A DNA stretch of 10,558 nt from contig DASVWG010000069.1 in the NCBI GenBank assembly GCA_036389695.1, positions 1 to 10,558 on the forward strand, in the 5' to 3' direction. The notes beneath the pieces are model-generated. The model made no database searches. It was given only the letters and a program-made list of their open reading frames with translations, and was not told the origin of the DNA. A program made the translations under genes and the position numbers. Position 1 is the first letter of the stretch. The number at the start of each line of letters is the position of its first letter. Positions 1-5,260 of the stretch are shown one piece after another. The stretch is from JALZHR01 sp036389695 (lineage in GTDB: Bacteria; Acidobacteriota; Blastocatellia; Pyrinomonadales; Pyrinomonadaceae).

Positions 1-164
1 AAATCGGCGAGAAAAACGACCGAGCCTTTTAAAACGCCGACTAAAACCAGGTCTTTGCCGGCATAATCGCGCGAAATCTGCGCGCCCAATTCCGCCACGC
101 GCGCTTTGATTTCGTCGGCGGTGTATAAAATCTCGAGATTCGGATTGCTAAATTCGGTTGTCAT
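1..164 (-). CDS. hpt: Hypoxanthine phosphoribosyltransferase, N-terminal part (runs off the window)
   Basis: The reverse strand from the ATG at 164 reads MTTEFSNPNLEILYTADEI, then KARVAELGAQISRDYAGKDL and VLVGVLKGSVVFLAD, and stays open to the window edge (54 complete codons). This is the N-terminal signature of bacterial Hpt/Hgprt: an entry helix of type EI..RV.ELG.QI..DY, then the beta-strand and phosphate-contacting loop LVGVLKGS. The family is cytosolic and salvages hypoxanthine and guanine with PRPP to make IMP and GMP. The PRPP-binding motif and the C-terminus lie outside the window, so completeness cannot be judged. No clear Shine-Dalgarno sequence precedes the ATG. The gene diverges from rpiB and has a plausible promoter 27 bases or more upstream. 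The closest alternative is another type I phosphoribosyltransferase, but LKGS with the preceding helix fits Hpt best. Confidence 0.85.
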   Translation of the reverse strand, partial: MTTEFSNPNLEILYTADEIKARVAELGAQISRDYAGKDLVLVGVLKGSVVFLAD

Positions 165-168
165 AAGT

Positions 169-197
169 TTGATTGAAAATGGTTTTAGAAATACTAT
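169..197 (+). promoter_or_regulatory. Candidate promoter for the rpiB-deoC operon
   Basis: A plus-strand TTGATT (169-174, four of six bases) is separated by 17 bases from TACTAT (192-197, four of six). It would give a leader of about 105 bases carrying the period-7 hairpin before rpiB. Its -10 box overlaps the -10 box proposed for hpt on the other strand, so the two promoters would compete. This is a weak match in AT-rich DNA. Confidence 0.3.
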
Positions 198-220
198 TTC
201 AAACAAGCGACAAGTGACAA
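191..220 (-). promoter_or_regulatory. Candidate sigma70-type promoter for hpt
   Basis: On the minus strand a TTGTCA -35 box (215-220, five of six consensus bases) is followed after 18 bases by a TAGTAT -10 box (191-196, four of six). Transcription would start near 184 and leave a leader of about 20 bases before the hpt ATG at 164. The -35 box lies within one copy of the GTGACAA repeat. This is a consensus match only. Confidence 0.45.
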
Positions 221-296
221 GTTAAGAAAATGATTTTTGATTTTTGAGCTTCGACCTTTGATTAACTCCAATCGGCAAAGGTCAAAGCTCAAAGCT
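207..296. repeat. Heptamer-phased short repeats forming an imperfect hairpin in the hpt/rpiB gap
   Basis: GCGACAA (207-213) is followed directly by GTGACAA (214-220). Then come four adjoining 7-mers, TTTTTGA (234-240), TTTTTGA (241-247), GCTTCGA (248-254) and CCTTTGA (255-261). The opposite arm is CAAAGGT (276-282), CAAAGCT (283-289) and CAAAGCT (290-296). The segments 246-260 and 276-290 pair over 15 bases with one mismatch and a 15-base loop. The pattern resembles the short tandemly repeated heptanucleotide elements known from cyanobacterial intergenic DNA. It could act as a leader hairpin for rpiB or a buffer between divergent genes; no function is shown by the sequence. Confidence 0.6.
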
Positions 297-308
297 CGCT
301 TTTAATTT

Positions 309-1088
309 ATGGCAGAAGATAAAGAAACCCGTGACCGCGTGCGCGCGCTCGTCAGAGAAGTTCTGGCAAACGTTCCTGTAGAAGAGGACGAGGAGCCGCA
401 GGAAACTTTTCCGCAGCGCCTCGTCGTCAATTCGCTGAAAGACGAAATCGGCAAAGAATTTGACCGCGACGAATCGGCGAAAAGCCTGATAACCGAAGAC
501 GATTTGCGCGGGCTGGAAACGGGCGCGCGCCTGCGCGTTGCGGAAAACGCGCGATTTACGCCGCTCGCCGACGATTTAATCCGCGAAAAGTCGATTGCTC
601 TCATCAAAAAATCGGAAAGACGCGGCTCGGCGAAAGTCCGGTCCGTCGCCGTCGGCTGCGACCACGGCGGTTTCGAATTTAAAGAACAGCTCAAAGAGCA
701 TCTGAGCCAATCCGGCTTCCGCGTCCACGATTTCGGCACGAATTCAAAAGACGCCGTCGATTATCCGGATTTCGCGCACGCCGTCGCCCGTGCCGTTTCA
801 GATAAAACGGTCGATGTCGGAATCATTATCGACGGCGCTGGCATTGGCTCGGCGATGACGGCAAACAAAGTTCCGAACGTCCGCGCGGCGGCTTGCTACA
901 CCGTCGCGCTGGCGAAAAATTCGCGCGAGCACAACGGCGCGAATGTTTTAACTTTGGGCAGCGGGCAAAATTCGTTTGCGGAAATTAAAGAAATCGTCGA
1001 GGCTTTTCTGACTTCCGATTTAACGGAAGAACGTCATAAAAAACGAGTTGGAAAAATCGAAGCGATTGAGCGACAATATAAAGGTTAA
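309..1088 (+). CDS. rpiB: RpiB-family sugar-phosphate isomerase with a long N-terminal extension (microcompartment type)
   Basis: This 259-residue protein has an RpiB/LacAB domain at about 110-257; ordinary RpiB is about 150 residues. RpiB interconverts ribose 5-phosphate and ribulose 5-phosphate. Visible family marks are CDHGGF (117-122), the GAGIG..M.ANK loop (176-187), His208 in REHNG and the phosphate-binding RH..R near 242-246. The E. coli catalytic Cys66 position is Asp175, and the Glu used by actinobacterial RpiB is Ser181, so chemistry or substrate may differ. The extension has two parts. Residues 8-22 (RDRVRALVREVLANV) form an amphipathic helix like microcompartment encapsulation peptides. 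Residues 60-100 (ITEDDLR...ARFTPLADDL) resemble the N-terminal segment of EutT-like microcompartment proteins. The gene is co-transcribed with deoC across a 4-base gap. No Shine-Dalgarno sequence is evident before the ATG, but the extension stays in frame and looks protein-like. Confidence 0.85.
   Translation: MAEDKETRDRVRALVREVLANVPVEEDEEPQETFPQRLVVNSLKDEIGKEFDRDESAKSLITEDDLRGLETGARLRVAENARFTPLADDLIREKSIALIKKSERRGSAKVRSVAVGCDHGGFEFKEQLKEHLSQSGFRVHDFGTNSKDAVDYPDFAHAVARAVSDKTVDVGIIIDGAGIGSAMTANKVPNVRAAACYTVALAKNSREHNGANVLTLGSGQNSFAEIKEIVEAFLTSDLTEERHKKRVGKIEAIERQYKG
1080..1084 (+). promoter_or_regulatory. Ribosome binding site that fixes the deoC start
   Basis: AAAGG sits 8 bases before the ATG at 1093 and overlaps the end of rpiB. 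It favours this ATG over the in-frame TTG at 1048, which lies inside rpiB, lacks such a site and would add 15 lysine-rich residues of no family character. Confidence 0.6.
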
Positions 1089-1092
1089 GAAA

Positions 1093-1968
1093 ATGGCTAA
1101 TCTAACCAACGGAAATTACGAACGACTGGTCGAGCAGATAACGGATTTGGTTTTGTCGCGGCTCGACGGCGCGGCGAACGACGATTATTGCCCGACGTTT
1201 TGCAGCGCCGATAATATGCGGCGCATCGTCGATGCGGGCGCGTCACGCATCGGAATTGTGCTGGGCGAAACGGCGACGGCGCACGATTGGGCGAGCCTGA
1301 TTGACCACACTCTGCTGAAGCCGGAAGCGAGCGAAGCCGATATTCGCAAGCTGTGCGACGAAGCCGCGCAATTCGGCTTTGCGTCGGTCTGCGTCAATCC
1401 GAGCTGGGTGAAAAAGGCGAGCGAGTTTTTGCGCGGCACAAGCGTTCCGGTCTGCACCGTGATAGGATTTCCGCTCGGCGCGACGCTGGCGGACGTGAAG
1501 GCTTATGAAGTCAGACGCGCGATTTTTAACGGCGCGCGCGAAGTCGATATGGTCATCAACATCGGCGCTTTAAAATCCGGCGACGACTGCACGGTCGAAG
1601 ACGACATTCGCGCCGTCGCCGAAGCCGCGCACGAAAACGGTGTCTTGTGCAAAGTCATTATCGAAACGGCGCTTTTGACCGACGAAGAAAAAGTCCGGGC
1701 GTGTCTCGCCTCGAAAAACGCGGGCGCGGATTTTGTCAAAACCTCGACCGGCTTTGCCAAAGGCGGCGCGACGGTCGAAGACGTTTCGCTGATGCGACAG
1801 GTCGTCGGCGCGGCGCTCGGCGTCAAGGCTTCGGGCGGCGTAAAGGGAATCGAAGACGCGCGCGCGATGTTTGAAGCGGGCGCAACCAGAATCGGCGCGT
1901 CGGTCGGCGTAAAAATCGCGCAGGAAGCGAGCGGCGTCAAATCGAATATCGTCGCGGGAAGTTATTAA
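1093..1968 (+). CDS. deoC: Deoxyribose-phosphate aldolase with N-terminal targeting extension
   Basis: This 291-residue class I aldolase cleaves 2-deoxyribose 5-phosphate to glyceraldehyde 3-phosphate and acetaldehyde. Family marks in order are LIDHTLLKP (69-77), VCVNPSWV (99-106), GFPLG (125-129), VDMVIN with Asp152, KVIIETALL (187-195), the Schiff-base Lys216 in FVKTSTGF, and Lys245 in GVKASGG. All expected catalytic residues (Asp102, Lys167 and Lys201 in E. coli numbering) are present. About 65 residues precede the barrel, which ordinary DeoC of roughly 220-260 residues lacks. Residues 9-25 (YERLVEQITDLVLSRLD) form an amphipathic helix typical of encapsulation peptides. Residues 33-60 hold a C-x3-C pair and a DNMRRIVDAGASRIGI segment of unknown role. 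The product acetaldehyde is a classic reason to enclose a pathway in a microcompartment. The gene follows rpiB by 4 bases and ends before a strong terminator. Confidence 0.92.
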   Translation: MANLTNGNYERLVEQITDLVLSRLDGAANDDYCPTFCSADNMRRIVDAGASRIGIVLGETATAHDWASLIDHTLLKPEASEADIRKLCDEAAQFGFASVCVNPSWVKKASEFLRGTSVPVCTVIGFPLGATLADVKAYEVRRAIFNGAREVDMVINIGALKSGDDCTVEDDIRAVAEAAHENGVLCKVIIETALLTDEEKVRACLASKNAGADFVKTSTGFAKGGATVEDVSLMRQVVGAALGVKASGGVKGIEDARAMFEAGATRIGASVGVKIAQEASGVKSNIVAGSY

Positions 1969-2003
1969 AAGCCGCCGAAAATCAGATGAAGCCGCGAACG
2001 AAA

Positions 2004-2035
2004 GAAGCCGTCTTAAAATTAATTAAGACGGCTTC
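2004..2035. terminator. Bidirectional intrinsic terminator between convergent deoC and the TPR/TonB gene
   Basis: A perfect 13-bp stem (2004-2016 with 2023-2035, arm GAAGCCGTCTTAA) encloses a 6-base loop. It is followed on the plus strand by TCATTTT and on the minus strand by TTTCGTT. It lies between the converging ends of deoC (1968) and the minus-strand gene ending at 2064, so it probably serves both. The T-runs are short and interrupted. Confidence 0.75.
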
Positions 2036-2063
2036 TCATTTTGAAAGATTGCGGCGCGGAATC

Positions 2064-3188
2064 TCAATTTCCCGCCTTGAAGTTGTAGGTAATAAATCCG
2101 CTCGCTTTAACCGGCTGGTTGTTTGCCAGCGCGGGTTTGAATTTCGATTTGCGGGCGGCGTCCTCGCAAGCCATACGCAATAATCCGGGACCGGCGGTCG
2201 CTTTGGCGGTGACGACGTTTCCTTCTTCATCGAGCGTGACCTGAATCGTGACTTGCCCTTCGACCCTCATTTTCTGCGCGTTCGGCGGATAGACCGGCTT
2301 GACGAGCCGGACGGCGCGGTCGATTAAGGCTCCGAGCTCGACGCCCTGCGGCGTTTTGGCAGGCTCGGAAACGGTTGTTTTTTCCGGCGCGTTCAGCTTC
2401 GGCGAAACTTTCGCTTCTTCGGTTTGCAGCCTTTGCAGCGAGAGCTTGGCGGCTTCGTTGCCGGCGTCCAGCTCATACGCTTTCTTGTAATCAATGACGG
2501 CTTTTTGAATATTTCCCAGTTTCTCGTAGGTATTTCCGCGATTGAAATACAGCATCGAATCTTTCGGATTAAGCTCGATTGCCTTGTCGTAATCAGCTGC
2601 CGCCAAATCGTAATTTTTCTGATTGTAATGCGCCAGCCCGCGATTCAGGTAAACCGAGACGTCTTTCGGATTTAATTCTATCGCGCGGCTGTAATCATTG
2701 ACGGCAAGCGAGTATTCGCCTTTGCCGACATTTTCGTCGGCGCGTTTCCGGTAAAACGCAAAATCGGGCGTCGGAACCGGCGTCGGCGTGGCGACCGGAA
2801 TAGGAGCAGGCGTGGCGACGGGCGTCGGCAGAGGCGTTGCCGAAGGCGTCGGTAAAGGCGTCGACATTGTTTTTATAACCGGGCTTTTTTGCCGAATCGC
2901 TTCGATGAGCTCTTTGTCCGCGCCGGTCGAGATTAGCTCTTTTTCGATTTCCGGCGTCAGCGCGAAAGTGATTCCGCGCTGGCGGACGGCGTCGGTCAAA
3001 AGCCTGTTTCTTTCATACAAAACCACTTTCTTTGAACGCAAGCCGATTAAAATATCCGCCAGGCTGAGCGATGCCGGCTGCGCCTGCGCGGCGGTCGGCG
3101 CAAGGGCAGCCAGCGACCACAGCAATAAAAAAAGCGGGAAAAGATAACGGCGTGTTGATTTGACTCGGGGAAGAGATGCGAATTTCAT
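2064..3188 (-). CDS. Exported TPR protein with C-terminal TonB-like domain
   Basis: This 374-residue protein starts with a basic segment and a hydrophobic stretch (14-30) ending in AQAQ, probably a Sec signal peptide cut near 36; it could instead be retained as an anchor. Residues 42-102 are a helical segment containing RGITFALTPEIEKELISTGA that I cannot assign. Residues 108-141 are a Pro/Thr/Val repeat linker (TPLPTP, VATPAP). Three TPR units follow at about 143-176, 177-210 and 211-244, with repeated AIELNPKD. A TonB C-terminal domain spans about 296-372 (KPVYPPNAQ, GQVTIQVTLDEEGNV, the FKPA motif). This points to a periplasmic partner-binding or envelope role rather than classical TonB, since no ExbB/ExbD genes are nearby. 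AAGGAAC (3195-3201) is a good ribosome site 6 bases before the ATG. It lies 105 bases after the pseudokinase gene and may share its transcript. Confidence 0.8.
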   Translation of the reverse strand: MKFASLPRVKSTRRYLFPLFLLLWSLAALAPTAAQAQPASLSLADILIGLRSKKVVLYERNRLLTDAVRQRGITFALTPEIEKELISTGADKELIEAIRQKSPVIKTMSTPLPTPSATPLPTPVATPAPIPVATPTPVPTPDFAFYRKRADENVGKGEYSLAVNDYSRAIELNPKDVSVYLNRGLAHYNQKNYDLAAADYDKAIELNPKDSMLYFNRGNTYEKLGNIQKAVIDYKKAYELDAGNEAAKLSLQRLQTEEAKVSPKLNAPEKTTVSEPAKTPQGVELGALIDRAVRLVKPVYPPNAQKMRVEGQVTIQVTLDEEGNVVTAKATAGPGLLRMACEDAARKSKFKPALANNQPVKASGFITYNFKAGN

Positions 3189-3293
3189 ATTTTTGTTCCT
3201 TGATGAATCGATAGATTAATTTTAATTTTGCGGCAAAATTTAAAAGTCTAAAGCCCATCGGCAGCAACTCTTAGAATTTTTCGGGCAGTTCGT

Positions 3294-5021
3294 TTAATTG
3301 TTATCGTTGATGAGGTCGTCAACCGTGACGGCTTTCTTTTCCGCCGGTCTGGCTGCGGGTAAGGTTTGTTTTTTGGCTTTGACGGCAGCGGGCGCGACGG
3401 GTTTATTTTTCAGCGAGGGTGAAACGGCGGTTGTTTCGGTCGAATCGGTCGGCAGGGAAGTCGTCTCGACAGAGCTTGTTTCGGGCGTGGTCTCGACGCT
3501 CGGCGCGGGCGTCGGTTCGACGCTCGGCGCGGGCTTGGTCGTCTCGGTTAAAGACATCTGGCTCGAAGTCGCCTGATTCGGCTCGACCGTATTCGACTGC
3601 ATTAAAAACCAAACGCCGAAAGCCGCGCCGCATAAGATAACCAAACTTGCGGCAACCGCGAACATTTTTCGGAAAGCTCCATTATCCTTTTGCGGAACGG
3701 CGAATAAATCATTAAACTCGTCCGCCGTCTGCGCCTGCTCTGCGCTGTATGCAATCACGTCGGGCGCGGCAACTGTAACGGGCGGCGTTTCGATAATAAC
3801 TTCGGGCAATTCTATAATCGTCGCCGGAGATTCGTTCGCGCTCAAAGCTTTCGACTGTTTTTCCGCCAGACGCTTTTCCGCTTCGGCGGCGCGGCGCTCG
3901 GCTTCCAGTCTTCTGGCTTCGGCTTCCTGCAAGCGTTTAATCAACTCCGTCTCGCGCGTTTTTTCCGCTTCGGTTTCTGATTTTGAAGGCGCGGTAATTC
4001 GACGTTCGGCAACGCGGCGCTCGGTCTGCTCGGCGAAAGGAATTTCCAATAAATCTTCGTCCAATTTTATGACATCCGGTTCGGTCGCTTCCGGCGCTTC
4101 TCGTTCTTTCAGATGTACAAACGCCGTCCGCCAAGCCTGACGCATGATGACCGCCGAATCAAAACGATTTTCGCGCTTGATTTCCAGCGCCTTCATTAAA
4201 ATATCGGAAATCTCCGGCGGAATCGCCGGATTAATCTTATCGGGACGCGCCAAAGGGTCGGGCTTGCCTTCGAGAATGTCAATCGAGCGCTCCAGCGCGT
4301 CAATCGGCAGTCGCGCCGTCAGCAGTTGATAAACGGTCGCGGCGAGCGCGTAAATATCGCTTCGGGCGTCAGCCGGTTGCTCTAAAATCCGCTCGGATTT
4401 TTCGTCGAAGCTGTTGGCGATAACTTTCTGCGAAGCGGAATCGAGTCCGAGCCAAATCTGTTCGAGCGGCAGATAATGCAGAGTTTGATTGGCGGCGACC
4501 GCGTTGACTTTCAAGTCCGGGTTTTGAATGCTCAGCGCGAGCTTGATTTTGCCGTCCGAAGTCAGCTTGATGTTTTGCGGTTTGATGTCGCGATGAATGA
4601 CCGGCGGCATCTGCGCGTGCAGATATTGAAGCGCGTCGAGCATCTGCCCAATCCAATTTGAAACGTCCGCCAGCGAAAACGGCTTTTGGCGTTGTTCAAT
4701 CAGCTCGCTTAAGTTATTTCCGTCCGCCAGCTCCATCACCAGATAATGCCGGTCGATTTCCGAAAAAAAATCGTAGACCGGCAGCAGCGATTCGTGTTTC
4801 ATGCCCGTCAGGATTTTCGCTTCGTCCGCGAAACGACGCCTGAGCTCTTCCTGCTGCGTCAGCGTCGTCACCTTTCTTAAATTAACCGAAATTTCCTTAA
4901 ACAGGACTTTCGTTTCGCGGACATTGTCGTAGGCTTCATAAATCGCGCCCACTCCGTTTTGTCCGAGCGGCTGAATTATACGGTAGCGTTCTTGTTGTAA
5001 AGTTTCATTTATGGCAGGCAT
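3294..5021 (-). CDS. Membrane-anchored Ser/Thr kinase homologue with lost DFG motif (probable pseudokinase)
   Basis: This 575-residue protein has a kinase fold at about 13-304. Retained features are a glycine loop (LGQNGVG, 19-25), the beta3 Lys42 in LFKE, the alphaC Glu67, and HRDIKPQN (143-150). The Mg-binding DFG is replaced by Leu-Ser-Ile (163-165), and the segment from there to PLEQ is about seven residues shorter than in the neighbouring kinase. Loss of the DFG Asp usually abolishes or strongly lowers phosphotransfer. A Glu/Arg/Ala-rich coiled coil spans about 350-392. One membrane helix lies at 452-474. The outer tail (475-575) is Pro/Thr/Ser-rich and ends acidic (VDDLINDNN). It is a clear paralogue of the kinase upstream (AINE.LQ..RYRI, PLEQ, RENRF). 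A perfect TATAAT box precedes it, but no Shine-Dalgarno sequence is evident. Kinase homology is certain; inactivity is inferred. Confidence 0.88.
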   Translation of the reverse strand: MPAINETLQQERYRIIQPLGQNGVGAIYEAYDNVRETKVLFKEISVNLRKVTTLTQQEELRRRFADEAKILTGMKHESLLPVYDFFSEIDRHYLVMELADGNNLSELIEQRQKPFSLADVSNWIGQMLDALQYLHAQMPPVIHRDIKPQNIKLTSDGKIKLALSIQNPDLKVNAVAANQTLHYLPLEQIWLGLDSASQKVIANSFDEKSERILEQPADARSDIYALAATVYQLLTARLPIDALERSIDILEGKPDPLARPDKINPAIPPEISDILMKALEIKRENRFDSAVIMRQAWRTAFVHLKEREAPEATEPDVIKLDEDLLEIPFAEQTERRVAERRITAPSKSETEAEKTRETELIKRLQEAEARRLEAERRAAEAEKRLAEKQSKALSANESPATIIELPEVIIETPPVTVAAPDVIAYSAEQAQTADEFNDLFAVPQKDNGAFRKMFAVAASLVILCGAAFGVWFLMQSNTVEPNQATSSQMSLTETTKPAPSVEPTPAPSVETTPETSSVETTSLPTDSTETTAVSPSLKNKPVAPAAVKAKKQTLPAARPAEKKAVTVDDLINDNN

Positions 5022-5063
5022 ATTGTTGGATTTGAGCAGGCGGGTGAAATCTCTGCTAAATAC

Positions 5064-5091
5064 ATTATATCTATTTCCGCAAAAAATGAAA
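5064..5091 (-). promoter_or_regulatory. Promoter candidate for the pseudokinase gene
   Basis: On the minus strand a perfect TATAAT (5064-5069) lies 42 bases before the ATG. The best -35 is a weak TTTCAT (5086-5091) at 16-base spacing. It sits in the 239-base AT-rich gap between the two kinase genes (5022-5260), which otherwise shows no gene and no convincing terminator. The second kinase can therefore probably be transcribed independently of the first. Confidence 0.55.
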
Positions 5092-5260
5092 GGTATTGTT
5101 ATAAAAATTTAAACAAATTTTTACAAATTTCGCTTTTGAGATTGTCCCGCTCAAGCAAAAGAGTTGTTTGCTTCCGAAAATTCCCGTTTCAGCACGCTAA
5201 ATTACCGGAATAAAAACCGGATTTAAGGAATTACAAAATTAAGCTGGAGCCGCCGGTGTC

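Noticed and set aside
1048..1092. TTG start for deoC adding 15 residues
   Set aside because: It overlaps rpiB, has no ribosome site and encodes a Lys-rich stretch unlike the family; the ATG at 1093 has AAAGG at good spacing.
2766..2865. GCGTCGG-like repetitive DNA as a CRISPR or tandem-repeat locus
   Set aside because: It is the coding DNA of the Pro/Thr/Val linker in the TPR/TonB protein; the periodicity comes from repeated TP and PVATP codons.
3224..3240. AATTTTG/CAAAATT inverted repeat upstream of the TPR/TonB gene
   Set aside because: It is a short AT-rich 7-bp stem likely by chance in this gap; promoter matches around it (TTGCTG with TTTAAA, TTGCCG with TATCGA) are too weak to call.
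3013..3267. 84-codon minus-strand frame spanning the start of the TPR/TonB gene
   Set aside because: It is out of frame with the clear signal-peptide gene over most of its length and encodes no recognisable pattern.
4527..4535. Frameshift or sequencing error explaining the missing DFG
   Set aside because: Neither alternative reading frame across this site gives DFG, and the frame is intact before and after with aligned kinase motifs.
5204..5219. CCGG...CCGG as a terminator after the active kinase gene
   Set aside because: The stem is only 4 bp with an 8-base loop and no reliable T-run.
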